From NCBI GenBank assembly GCA_033296885.1, contig MU863966.1:1-64000 (forward strand): DNA of 64,000 bases, written 5' to 3'. Both the position numbers and the translations under genes were made by a program. This DNA comes from Triangularia verruculosa (lineage: Eukaryota > Ascomycota > Sordariomycetes > Sordariales > Podosporaceae). Shown here piece after piece: positions 9,468 through 20,600 of the stretch. Positions within the stretch are counted from its first letter, which is position 1. Each line of letters starts with the position of its first letter. A model generated the notes under the pieces. That model was not told the origin of the DNA and did not search any database. It saw only the letters and a program-made list of their open reading frames with translations.

Positions 9468-11576
9468 TTATTTCCCAGTCGCCCGGCTCATTGGGCCCCA
9501 GTTCTCCTTCGGATTCATTTGGTATCGCACAAGCTTTTGCTTGACCTCCTCACGCCCCAGTTCCTCGTCGAAAATCACCTCTTTTATCTTGGAAACCGGA
9601 TCGTCCTCCTTTGGCGCCTCAGTTCCGCCCTGCTTCTCTCCCAGTCGCAAAAGTCGCCATGCAAGACTACCTTCCTTGATATTGGCTTCCTTAACCGGGG
9701 CCTTCTGACGGACCCATTCTCGGAAAACGTGAAAGATGACTGACCAGGGCGCATCGGTCTTGATGCTGCCCGCTTTGCAGTGGCTGCGTGTGACACGGTA
9801 TCCAAGGCCTTTCAGAGCACCCTTTAGATGTGCTTCCGGGGGACTCTGGCAGTTCATGAGCCCCGCCACTTGAGCTGGATAGAAGTAGAACGGGTAAGGG
9901 TCAATGGCTGCCAGTTCCGCTTCGGTGACCTTCTTCTTGACCAGCTTTCCCGCCTTTCCGCTTTCCTTTTGAGCTTCAGCCTCTTGGGGAGAGGGCAGAA
10001 ACTCCTCAAGTGCTGTGTACAGCATTCCTTTTACTCTCGCGAGAGTCCCATAAATTTCTGGGGAGGCCTCATTCGCCTCATCAATAACTTTTTGAACGAA
10101 CCCCGGATCATGGATCCGGCCTGCATACATTGGCCCAGCAAGATGTGTGACCGACCCACAATGATCGCAAAGTGGTGGTGCTGTGGGGGCCTTGGTGAAG
10201 CCGTGCTTATAGAAGATCCCGCTCCCCTTCTTGTTTGGCGCTGGTTTGTTCTTCATGAGCAGCTGCGTTGTCCACGCACCGCATCCACCACCGCAGCTGT
10301 ATACCATCATATTTTTGCCTCCTTGGAACTTGACCATAGCCGGCGACCTGGTCACTCGTACAAACACTCTCACATAGTAGTCGACCGACAGCGACAGGAG
10401 CGGTTCGATGGCCAGACCATACTTGGCGGCAGCGGTTTCGATAGAGTGCAGGATGATACGGAGCCCAACTTCGTGACTATACCAGCCCTTTACCGGAACA
10501 CCGCCGTAAAGTGCATAGCATTTTTCGGGATAACCATTTGAGGCCCAGACACCAGAATCTGTGCAGGTGACGCAAAGAAGCCCGCCATCGTCTCTGATAG
10601 CTTGGACAGCAGCATCGAGGAAAGGAGCAGCGCTTCCATAAGGGTCTAGATCAATAACGTCGTACTTATCAGTGGCGACAACTGCCTTGCCAGTGCGTCC
10701 GCTACGTTTGCGCAGTTCCTTGACAACTACCGAGTACATGTGGGCAAGCGCATCGTCGTGGGAAACATTTATCTTGTCGGCCAATCCATTATGGATGGCA
10801 TTGCGTTGGATCGACTCGGTAGCCACCTTCAAAAGGTCATTTGACGTTACTGTCGTAAGAAAAGGGATTTCGTGGGCATATCGCAGAGCCCGAAGACCGC
10901 TGGCGGACAAAGCGTCTAGAATTGTGAATTCCAACGCAGGGCTCTTCTTCTCGTTTGTGCCTTCAACGTTGTTGTTTGTTGGGGCTTCTGACTCCTTCTC
11001 TTGTTCAGGGATAGCGAGCTCGGCCTCTTTCGCATCTGGCATCTCGCTATCCGTTGGCGCAACTGCGGATTCAGTGATAACTTCGTCGGAGGCATTCTCG
11101 CCAAGTTTGGGCGATTTTGCGGGCCGCTCGCTCTGCGCCTGCTCCTTTCGTTTCCTTTTCTTCTCAGCAAACTTGCCACTCCTTGCCTTGCTGGCGGCTT
11201 GCTTCTGCTGCATCTTTTCTTTGCCGTAAGCATTCATGGCGAGCACTGTCAAGTCTCGGTTGAACTGCTGAATTGGGTTGTAGAAGACCTGCTGCACTTC
11301 CTGGCCTTCCTTGGCATCTTTCTGTTCTGGAACCAGAATGTGGGCAAGCCCTTCCTTGACCGTGGTGTAGATCACATTGTCGTGCTTGATTCTCTGGCCG
11401 TTGGCCGGCGTGGCATCGAGACCAGGGAGCTCGTCGTCAGACATGGTGCGAAGAAAACTGAGAGGGCGTTTCGCTTGGTAGCTTGCAGTGATACGGAAAA
11501 GCCGGCCAGGCGGTCGCAGCCTGCTCAGGTTTGCGGCAATTGAGAGATAGGGGACCGAGGGCAGGCCGAGGCGCAT
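9468..11576 (-). CDS. tRNA (guanine26-N2)-dimethyltransferase Trm1
   Basis: Intronless, 702 residues from the first ATG. Trm1 uses two SAM to make m2,2G at position 26 of tRNAs. Visible: the SAM-binding segment LDALSASGLRALRYAHEI, the catalytic DLDPYGSAAPFLDAAVQAI, VTCTDSGVWASNGYPEKCYA, and the cysteine pattern CGGGCGAW...CDHCG typical of the Trm1 zinc site. A basic, Ala/Glu-rich insertion with KKRKRKEQ is a likely nuclear localisation signal and makes the protein longer than archaeal Trm1. The first 44 residues (MRLGLPSVPYLSIAANLSRL...) are Arg/Ser/Leu-rich without acidic residues, like a mitochondrial presequence. A second ATG at 11444 (MSDDELPGLDA) starts the conserved part. Yeast TRM1 is known to use two starts for mitochondrial and nuclear isoforms; the same here is inference. 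Confidence 0.93.
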   Translation of the reverse strand: MRLGLPSVPYLSIAANLSRLRPPGRLFRITASYQAKRPLSFLRTMSDDELPGLDATPANGQRIKHDNVIYTTVKEGLAHILVPEQKDAKEGQEVQQVFYNPIQQFNRDLTVLAMNAYGKEKMQQKQAASKARSGKFAEKKRKRKEQAQSERPAKSPKLGENASDEVITESAVAPTDSEMPDAKEAELAIPEQEKESEAPTNNNVEGTNEKKSPALEFTILDALSASGLRALRYAHEIPFLTTVTSNDLLKVATESIQRNAIHNGLADKINVSHDDALAHMYSVVVKELRKRSGRTGKAVVATDKYDVIDLDPYGSAAPFLDAAVQAIRDDGGLLCVTCTDSGVWASNGYPEKCYALYGGVPVKGWYSHEVGLRIILHSIETAAAKYGLAIEPLLSLSVDYYVRVFVRVTRSPAMVKFQGGKNMMVYSCGGGCGAWTTQLLMKNKPAPNKKGSGIFYKHGFTKAPTAPPLCDHCGSVTHLAGPMYAGRIHDPGFVQKVIDEANEASPEIYGTLARVKGMLYTALEEFLPSPQEAEAQKESGKAGKLVKKKVTEAELAAIDPYPFYFYPAQVAGLMNCQSPPEAHLKGALKGLGYRVTRSHCKAGSIKTDAPWSVIFHVFREWVRQKAPVKEANIKEGSLAWRLLRLGEKQGGTEAPKEDDPVSKIKEVIFDEELGREEVKQKLVRYQMNPKENWGPMSRATGK

Positions 11577-12317
11577 GGATGACGAATTACTGCTATGTAA
11601 GTCGTGAGCGGAGCTGTCAATTGTTCTGGTTGGAAGCCCTTGGCAGAACCCTGAAAATCAACATTTTTGTGAATTCTGCCGGGCGGTGAGACATCCCACC
11701 TCGATCCCAAGGTGAACCCCACTTTCCTGTTCCTGATCAGCCATCAAGGTTCTTACCCTGCTGTCATCAGATAGCAGGTAGCTCTTCTCAAAACACAATG
11801 CGATAATCTCAAACTCGACATAAGATTTCCATCTCGAAGTGGATCTGAAATTCTGTTGACAGGTGCATGGTTCAGCTTGTCTCGTGAGGTCAGATTATGC
11901 AAGGCCAGATCATGCAACGATACACTCGCAGCTGCTTGGAGTGGCCGGTGGCTGCTTTCCTAAAGCTCCAACGCCCGCTCTGCTTCCGAGCTGTAGAAGG
12001 AGCTCGTGATGGTCAGTTTGGAGTATTGACACTTGGGCCTTCCTACTCGGCCCCGATTGCCGCCACCAGCCCCGAAATAACGAGCGGCCCATCCTCAGTT
12101 CCTTCCTTACTCTCATCCCGTCGCCCGACAGCCCAGTCGTCAGCTTTGCCGTGACAATATTCCTGAGCGGAATGGAGACACCGATGGGATTCCCGTTTGC
12201 TAATCAACCTCGACCTCCTAATCCCTCTGTAACCAACTGTTTTGGTCGTTTGGAGACACGTTGAATCTCTCCAACAGAACTCCGCTAATATCTTGTACTT
12301 TTTGTCACCACTCTCTC
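11577..12317. other. Divergent promoter region TRM1 / SLATT-type gene
   Basis: About 740 bp between a minus-strand and a plus-strand gene, so it should carry both promoters and leaders. No open frame with family resemblance and no repeat is seen. Confidence 0.4.
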
Positions 12318-13228
12318 ATGTCTAACACCCAAGGCATGGGTCTCTCCAGAGACCCCAGTCGTTTGAGTCTTCCTGGCCTGAAAGCCGACCAGCGTTCCGA
12401 GACAGGCGAGAGCTTCTACAAATCCGACAGGCCCTCCGGCATCCCGGTTGCTACGGGCCGTCCAGGAAATGGCAATCCAGTTACCTCGAGACCTCCGCAT
12501 GGTGGACGTCAAAAACCAGGCACAAACATTCCGCACCGATTCCTAACTCCAACCGAGTGGGCTCGTGTAGCTCATGGCCTCGGCGCCATCAGAGAGGGAG
12601 AAACACATCAAGTCGTCCATCCCAGTTCATGGTATTGGCCTCCCAAGGGTCTTCCGGAAGGCCTCTATCGAGATATCGTCACCCAGCGAACCAAGTACTT
12701 TTATTCGTATCATGTACTCAGCGCCCTCCGCTGGATTCTGATGCTTCTCCAAATCGTTCTCGGAGCGGTCTTGACAGCCCTTGGCTCATTCCAGATGACC
12801 GACGGCACCCCAGTCACTGTGCTAGCCGCCATCAACACTGTCGATGCTGGGATACTTGCCCTTATGCACAACAGTGGACTGCCTGACCGCTATCGTCTGG
12901 ACAAAGTCGAATTTGTCAAGGTCGAGGACTTTCTGAAGGTAAGTACTCCCCTCGCTTATCTTGAGCCATGGCCAACCTCGGTTTGCAACAGGAACTGCTT
13001 GATACGGGTATCGTTGAACAGCACCAGACCGTAGACGATATCCTTAGCGATTGCTTCGCTCGGTTCCAGAGAGCGAAGTCTATCGTACTCGCCAATATGC
13101 CTGAGTCCTATTCGACCCAAGTAGCGCCCTGGATTGGGGAGAAATCACCCATGATATGCCCCGACCCTTCCACGCATTTCGTCACTTCTGTTCAGCCACA
13201 GCCGCAGTCCTCCCAGGACAAACAGTGA
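12318..13228 (+). CDS. Fungal SLATT-domain (SMODS/SLOG-associating 2TM) protein
   Basis: Two exons, 12318-12938 and 12992-13228, with a 53-nt GTAAGT..CAG intron in phase 0; 285 residues. The start is the ATG of MSNTQGMGL; in-frame sequence further upstream has no ATG. The N-terminal 75 residues are disordered and rich in Pro/Gly/Ser. A conserved core follows: FLTPTEWARVAHGLGAIREGE, then RTKYFYSYHVLSALRW, a TM helix at about residues 133-157, a short loop, and a second TM helix at about 164-183, followed by LMHNSGLPDRYR and an amphipathic helix around the intron. This layout matches the fungal SLATT family as I know it. Bacterial SLATT proteins are thought to be membrane effectors tied to nucleotide-sensing conflict systems. 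The function in fungi is unknown. A membrane location is a safe prediction. Confidence 0.75.
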
Positions 13229-14068
13229 AGACCATATGTGCCATTGTGGACCTGCGGTACCTCACGTACACAATGATGGCATACGGCTACGAATATCCTC
13301 AAGCATATTAGTGACTGTCTTTGATATGCTGGGCATTTGGCGATGTATGGAAATTTTTGCCCTCTCAGACGCATTTAAAGAGGAGAAGGCCGAGGTGTGA
13401 AGGTATTTGTGTGATGAGGAATTCGACATTGTTTCATTTTGGTCTGTGTGGAGAGGGACATGCTCGAGGGTGGGCTGCTGCTATTATTGCCAACAGGATT
13501 GAGGATGTAGATAATTCGCAGCGAAATGGCCAAAAATAGGAGAGTAATTCTGAAGTTGGTAAGAAGTTTATGCGTGTTTGTTCATATTCTCAGCGCCTCT
13601 CAGTGTGTCTATAGCGTTCAGGCTGATTTGCTGGGTCGTGAGGTCCCACATAAGGCCATTTCCCCAAACGGGAGGAACGTTCCGTCATTGATAATGCCAA
13701 GCTCGAAGCGGCCACGAGATCAAACAAAGCAACTGGGCTCACCTTTACGGCCATCCCTTTCTATTCTGACAGTTTCCTTACTTTTTCAGGTTCTGTGGTT
13801 ACTATCTTGCATCTTACAACTGCGGTGTAGCCAAGATACAGTCACATCGCATTTACAACAAATGATTCGGCCTTGCGAGATGATACCCGCCCAATCGTTG
13901 GTCACCGATCGTTGATGCATTCGCCCAACCTCTTTCGTCAGCGGCGGCGGCAGCAGTGCTTCTCTTCCTCCAAGTCTGTCGTATATTTAGCCTCTTAACT
14001 ACCATTACGTTGTCAGTCTCATTTGCGCCTGATCTGAAGCACAAGGGGCACACGTAGAAACTGGAGGC
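13229..14068. other. Spacer between SLATT-type and GT31-type genes
   Basis: About 840 bp between two plus-strand genes, with the 3' end of the first and the promoter of the second. Nothing recognisable inside. Confidence 0.4.
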
Positions 14069-15796
14069 ATGGCACCACACCACCGCCTCCCCCGCCTGGC
14101 GGTGTCCTACGGCCGAGCCAGAATCTTGCGATTGGCAGTGTTGGGTTGCTTAGCTTGCACCATTCTGGTGATGATACTGCAAATCGGCAGGGTGTGGTTT
14201 CACGGTGGCGGATCGGGAAGTCATCATCACCAGCAGCCAGTATCACCATGGAAGACCACCAAGGAAGGACTGGTTCCTGTTAAAAGCAGAGAGGAGCTGG
14301 GGAAGGAGATGATGGACTACATTCGCGGTTTGCCTGGGCTGAAAGGAGAGGTTGCGGTGCTGAGCAAGAGGGTTAGGGTTATTGATACGAAGGAGGGTGG
14401 TGTTGCTGAGGGGAGGATCAGGAGGATTGGGAGGGGGTTTCTGGAGGGACATGGGTTTGCGAGGGTGGACCTGACGCCGCCGGGGGAAGGGGGCGATGCT
14501 GGGGGACCGAAACAGAAACAAGAGACAAAACTGCCGATTCCAGGGGTGGTTGAGATACCTGTTGATGTGCCGAGGGAGGAAAAGGGGGACCCGGCAGAGG
14601 TGCTGTTTGGGATTGCGTCGACGTACGAGAAGGTGTCGAGTGACGACTTTGAGGTGGTGAGAGGTTGGGCGGGGTTTTTGACGAATCATAGTGCAGAGAG
14701 AGAGAGGAAGGAGAAGAGGAGGTCGAACGGGGCGGGATTGCTGTTGGCGTTGAATAAGGCTACTGAAGTGCAGGTTGTAGAGGTCAAGGCTAGGTTGTGG
14801 CAGGCTGGGATTGATGGAACTGTGTTTGCTGTTGAGGAGAGGATGGGCAAGGACAGTGATCGATATAAAGGAGGGGTGTATGCTCAGTTATTTCAGAGAT
14901 TGTTGATGTCGAGGTTCGGAAAGGGCGAGGTTGGTGGTGGGAAAATGAGAAGGTGGTTTGCAGTGGTGGATGATAAAACTTTTATACCAGATCTGAGGAG
15001 ATTAGTATGGGAGATGGATACCCGGTTCGAAGAGGGAGGAAAGTGGTTCGTGGGATTTCCGCTGAAGCACAAGGACTGGAAGGAAGGCGGAGATGGGAAG
15101 CTGCTTACTTACGGCGGAGGAGCGGTGATGATGAGCCCATCGGTGCTGGATACAGTTGGACAGCTCATGTGCTTTCAAGCTGGCGGGAAAGGAGGAGACG
15201 ACGAGGAGAAGGTTGACGGTAACTGGGGAGAGACACTTTACAAATGCTTGGAGCAGGAAAGATATATGAGGATGCAAGTTCTGGTGGGAGAGGGTGGATA
15301 TATCCCAGGAGAGGATAGCCGGGGCCAAGAAACCAGTACTGGTCGGTCGCTGGTCATGCATTCAGATAACACACCTTTCTCATCACCAGGAAAAGGCCAT
15401 CTTATCAGCAATATCTGCGGAGAAGAATGCTATCTTCAGCGATTTTTGTTCACTGATAGCTGGGCCCTTATCAATGGGCACAGCATCACGGCCTATCCAA
15501 GAAGAATCGAAATCCAGACATTCTCCAAGAAGATGACGCAACAAAAAGGGTCGCCAACGGGCAATGGGTCAAAAAAAGTAGCTGAGAAGATTGTTCTTCA
15601 TTTGGCGTCAAATGGTGAAGGACAGAAGATAGCCTGGAGAGGCGGCAAGACGAAGACTTGGCGCCTGATTGATGCAGAAGTGCGAGACGATGGCAAGGAG
15701 ATTTGGCAGGCATACGTCAATGAAAAGGGAATTGGTAATAAAGAAGAGGAGAAGTCGGATGTGGACTCGGTTATTGTGTTAGTTTGGGAGCTGTGA
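14069..15796 (+). CDS. GT31-like (Fringe-type) type II membrane glycosyltransferase
   Basis: Intronless, 575 residues. A short basic N-terminus is followed by one hydrophobic helix at about residues 23-45 (LAVLGCLACTILVMILQIG), then a Gly/His-rich stalk, which fits a Golgi type II membrane enzyme. The luminal part has VLFGIASTYEKVSSDDFEVVR, a Fringe-like RRWFAVVDDKTFIPDLRRLVW with the DDK version of the metal-binding DxD, WFVGFPLKHKDW, and a LLTYGGGAVMMSP acceptor-side motif. These are the landmarks of the fungal family 31 glycosyltransferases. The sugar donor and acceptor cannot be read from the sequence. Codon usage in the stalk is unusually G-rich (many GGG/AGG), unlike the C-rich genes nearby. 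Confidence 0.75.
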   Translation: MAPHHRLPRLAVSYGRARILRLAVLGCLACTILVMILQIGRVWFHGGGSGSHHHQQPVSPWKTTKEGLVPVKSREELGKEMMDYIRGLPGLKGEVAVLSKRVRVIDTKEGGVAEGRIRRIGRGFLEGHGFARVDLTPPGEGGDAGGPKQKQETKLPIPGVVEIPVDVPREEKGDPAEVLFGIASTYEKVSSDDFEVVRGWAGFLTNHSAERERKEKRRSNGAGLLLALNKATEVQVVEVKARLWQAGIDGTVFAVEERMGKDSDRYKGGVYAQLFQRLLMSRFGKGEVGGGKMRRWFAVVDDKTFIPDLRRLVWEMDTRFEEGGKWFVGFPLKHKDWKEGGDGKLLTYGGGAVMMSPSVLDTVGQLMCFQAGGKGGDDEEKVDGNWGETLYKCLEQERYMRMQVLVGEGGYIPGEDSRGQETSTGRSLVMHSDNTPFSSPGKGHLISNICGEECYLQRFLFTDSWALINGHSITAYPRRIEIQTFSKKMTQQKGSPTGNGSKKVAEKIVLHLASNGEGQKIAWRGGKTKTWRLIDAEVRDDGKEIWQAYVNEKGIGNKEEEKSDVDSVIVLVWEL

Positions 15797-17674
15797 TTGG
15801 AATGGGCTATTTATTACCTTGCTCAGGATAAGGCACATGGCCAAAGAAATCCTTTGGTGATTTTTCTTCGCTTTTACCAAGACCTTAACAGGGAATCTAC
15901 TTGAAATACCACCTAGATGACGACTGTATCCAGCATTTGTTGGCTCAAAAAAAAACGAGGGAGATGAACTGGTGAACATTGCTTGCATCAACTGATGGTT
16001 GGCTTTCGATCTATTCTTCTGCGTCGAGGAAGAGGCCCGTTGTAGAAGATCATATGAGCTTTTGATCTACCTACCTACCTATCAAACAAATCCGCTGTCC
16101 TGTTATGCCGTGTGGAATGATGACACTGCTTTTCCAAACTTCCGGACCAGTGGCTTGTCCCACGAGTGAAGATTTCATCGTGGCTGCAAACCTTTAAGAG
16201 CATTGTATCATGTCATATTCACTTCTCTGGAACGACATCACTGAGAGCATTTTATATTCGAACCTCCCTATTTTGTTTCTGTTGCTTCTTCCCACCGACT
16301 CCTTCCTCAGCCGTCTCAGCTCCTGGCTGTTAATGTAAATAAACCCCTGAATTACACCGGCTATGCACGGACCATATCGCCATCCAAGTCTGCCTCTAAG
16401 CTATGGTTTATTAATCTCATAACCAGCCTTAGGTAGATTTGACTATTTCAAATGATGCCTTGCCGTGATGCCTTAAAAGATCAAGTTGAGCAGGCTTGGA
16501 ACGGAGCGGGCAGGTATCCCCGTCTGACGCTCTTGCCTACTAACTGCTCCCCTCGGCAGGATACTTAGGTACCATGTGATTTTTGTCTCATTTTTCGTTC
16601 TGTGAGGCTCCAGAGTATTGTAAGCGCGGGTCTCTCTCGCCGAAAGGGTGTAAATCGGCGACTTCTCCGCTTTTCTAAGTACTATGTGGTTTCTTTTCAC
16701 TCTCATTTTTCGAATTTTCTCCTCGACCACCACCAACAACCACACCAAGCGAAGATACTACATCCCAAGGGAATCCGAACAGTGTCAAGTCGCAACTCCT
16801 TTTGCTATTGCTGTCTGGTCAACCAATAGCCCTTTTTTTCTGATCGTGCCCAGTGGGGGTCGATTTTCTCGCACAAGTCGCTTCAAGTCGAGTCGAGCCA
16901 CGCTCTTTTCAGAACCATTTTGCGACTTTTTTGCGGCTTTTTGCGACTCTTTTGGGTCTTTGGTATGTTTAACTCCCCTAAAAGTCGAAATACCCTAGTG
17001 ATTATTCCTATTTCTCCACTGTCAGGTCGCTAACGGGCGATTATTGAAGATAAAAGTCGGTTTGGAGAGTCGCTTGTTCGAGACTTGGCAGCTAATGCCC
17101 CATGCTCAGTAAGTCAGTTGCTCCGATGATGGGACGAAAGAAAATATTTTACTAACCATGTGGATTTTATCATTACAGGACCCTTCACCAATCAACAATT
17201 GCTTTTCTGTTACAGCTGCAGTCGATTTGCTGAAAGCCCCTACAAGACTGCTTGTCTTTGAGAAGAAGCACATACCTGAACCCGTTCTGTCTACAAGGGG
17301 TGCAAACAAGCATTCAGTACTTGTTATGTACTCCTCCTGACAGGTAACAGGAGTCATATCAGCGTCCTAGGTAGCCAGCACTGTTGCTGGTAACTTGAGG
17401 GTATCTTGCTGGTTTTTGCCAGCTGAGTTTTCGTTTCAGTCGTCCCATCAGGTAAGATCAGTCATGGGGCTCATTTCCGGGCGTCTGATGACATCCATCA
17501 CGAGAGTATTTTCGTCCGAATATTGACCTCTTTCTTTTAGGAAAGAGCCACTGGCCTGCTACCGCCTCTGTGGCTCAAAAAAGGCCGCCCACAACCACAA
17601 CTCAGAACTTGCACAATATCATAACTGCAAGGACACTATCACAACTGCGAGGACACCCAGAATAACCACAAAAA
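15797..17674. other. 1.9 kb spacer and promoter of the large nuclear-type gene
   Basis: No gene recognised. A CTAC tetranucleotide run lies near 16070. At about 16875-16960 and 17027-17085 there are many short GTCGC / TTTGCGAC words in both orientations. The last few hundred bases before 17675 contain the pair ACAATATCATAACTGCAAGGACACTATCACAACTGCGAGGACACC-like near-repeat (about 17615-17660). Upstream non-coding exons are possible. Confidence 0.35.
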
Positions 17675-20600
17675 ATGGCGGACGGCATGCGCCTCCGCAC
17701 CGCTGCCGAGCGGAGAGCTCCAGCTCGATATGGGGACTCAGAGGAGTCTCCAACCACAGTGAATTACGTTGATCACAGGGTTCCCGAGCTTGAGAACCTT
17801 AATTCTAACTTTCCTCACCCGGTTTACCAGTTTGACAAGCAGCTGGCTCGCGAGTGCGCCTTCCCTACCTTGCCGTTCAACCACCCTGGCCCCGGCCCTT
17901 CTGGCGCTATTCTCCAGGAGCAGCGGAAGAACGGGAAAGCCACGACCGTGCCCCAGAATGAATCTGCCACTATCGGCACTGACAACAATGGACATCACGT
18001 TGAAGAGGATGAGGAGAACGAAGCCGAACCGCAGGTTTTGGGAGAAACCCAACAGAAGGCATCCATACAGCCCATCAAGCGCGGTCAGACTACCATTACC
18101 GGGAAGCCCAATCCCGCCATTCGGAATCATGGCAATCAAGGACTCCCTGCCTACACCACATCGATTGAGGACTGGATCGCTGCTGTGAACCAACATAATG
18201 AGGCACGTCATCCACAGGATCTTGCCACTCTCTCCTCCATGACGACCGAGCTTGGTCCGAAATATCCAACCTTTGGATTGCATCCCAAGGATCGCCGTAT
18301 CGACAATGAGGGACACTGGACTCGGAACTCGTCAGAGTTCCATCTCAGTGTCAGTCCATCACCGCCACCCCAAATGGATCCTTTTGTGGTGATGCCTGAG
18401 GCGTCTAGCAGCGCAATTTCTGAGGTTAGAGTCTCGCAGCCGAGGCGGCCCTATACGGTGCATATTGACAGAGATGCCGCCAAGAGCAAGTCCAATGAGC
18501 TCGACCGCAACAAAGACCGCGATTTTGAGGTATGTTGTTGTGTTTCCGGAGAATGAAAGTCCTGAAATTAACTTTTGAATGTTAGCTTCGAAGAATTACT
18601 CGGAAAAACCCTGACTGGGCCAGTTTGTCAGCTGGTGTGAGATACATCATCACCTATGAGATGACCAAGACCGGCACGTCGTTCGTACAGGTCATTCATA
18701 CCTTTCGACTAACATTGTCTGAGGCTGGGAATCTCATGAACTTGATTGGCAACGAACAGCGAAAAATCGACAACTTTAACAAAGAGGTCAATAAGCACCT
18801 GCATACAGCCGATGTGACCTGGATCGATGAGTACACCCAAACTCATGATCCACTGATCACTGACCATCTCACTGCCAAAGAGATCAGGGAGGGGAAGGAA
18901 TTCTTGAAGTTTATGGGCTTTGAAAATATCGCTTCCAAGCTGAACGAGTATGTCGGAGCTGGTACTGGTCGGCGGTTCCCAATCGTGCTCAACCAGTTCT
19001 GGGGCGATGGATTCAAGGATCTTCCACCACATTTCAAAGCCTTCTGCTCAGAGGAACTCGAGATAATGGTCAGCACCTGGAAAAAGGCACAACAAGAGCG
19101 GCCACCCCCCATGTCAACTGCAGAGATGCATGTGAGGCTTGATCCTCCGCCTGGTACGACCAACTTGAGGAGACTTCTCAACAGCCTTGATTCAGCTCCG
19201 TCTACTCAGGGTAATCTTGCCAAAAAGCATCCTGCTGGGGAGCCTTGTATCGGTAAAACCTCCACTGAGAACGCTTCAGCCAGTGTCTCTTCAGCGCCAA
19301 GCGGGAATGAGCGCCACCCCAATGGGCTCCCTAACCTTGGTATGGGGCATCCTGTCAGACAAGCACCCCATGGCCTTCCTATCCAACATGGCCTCCCTAT
19401 CCAGCATGGCCTCCCTATCCAGCATGGCCTCCCTATCCAGCATGGCCTCCCTATCCAGCATGGACTTCCATTATTTCTCCCAGATTCAGGATATGGTGTG
19501 CCCATCAACCCTTTTGCCAGTCTCCCGCCTCCCAGTACCCCTTACAATCCTGCTCACCACCCACATGGCCCCTGGCAAGGGTATGTGCCAGTTCAAGGCC
19601 CGGCTCAAATTCAACAGTGGCCTCAGTCCCGTCACGGGTTTCATGACAGAGAAGTGCGTTGGACCGGCCCTCCACCTCGCTATCGTGAACCACCGAACAT
19701 GCAATTTGCGACGGCGACAGGAACAGGTGATTTTTCGATGCAGCCTCCACGAATCACTAGCGGGCCCTATCCACCCTGTGAAACATCTCAGCAGGTCGTT
19801 ATGGCTCAACCTAAACCGTATGACCGGTTCAATCTCAGCCCCGTCTTTGGCCACGGGGCCCAGGGAGCTTTCATGAGAAACCACACAGAGACCTCCACTG
19901 ATGCTAGCCTACGGCCTCCTCTTCGTCCCTCTGAGCCGATGGGACGATATCCACAGCAGGCGGTCAACCCTGATGCTGGTGGTCATCCTTCCTCTGCCTC
20001 TGATACGCGTTGGTCCATGGGGGCTCAAGGTGCCCCTAGCCGAGTTGCTGTCCCGCCTATGATGCACAATGTTCCTCAGCGGCCTATCAACCCAACAACT
20101 AGCTCTGCTAGTATTCCAGGCCGTGAGCGGCCAATGCAGAACATGTCTGGCACTAGGAGACAGACAGTGCCACTGCTGAGCGCAACGCAGCTAGCTTTGC
20201 TTTATAAGACATATGATCAACCCCATCGATCGATGGGGATACCGCACCATCCCGTTGGCCATGTAGTTGTTGTGGGCCAAGCCGCTCATTCTCATTCCAA
20301 TGCTCCCAATCCAACTTCTAGGGCACAATCTGCTCGGCCACAACCTATGCAGACTAGCAATAGTGGGCATGAGGATGTTCGGATGCCGGGCGCGCAATCA
20401 GAGAAGGCACCTGCAGTATCCCGGGGCCCTCCTCTCGACCAGTCAAGAGAAATTCAGCAGCGGGATCCCAATTTGCAGAAGGAGGTTGATAGGTGGATCA
20501 ACAAGTATCGCGACTCCTGGATTTCGGAGTCTGAGGAGGAGTCTTCTTCAGAGGAAGAAGAGGAGGAGGTTCTCCCTTATGTGCCTGCCCGTTCTTCCCG

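Noticed and set aside
9828..10541. Plus-strand open frame of 237 codons inside TRM1
   Set aside because: Antisense to conserved Trm1 catalytic and zinc-binding segments; no motif of its own.
19187..19876. Second plus-strand frame of 229 codons across the HGLPIQ repeat
   Set aside because: Out of frame with the spliced gene; the open length is caused by the 18-nt repeat and codon bias.
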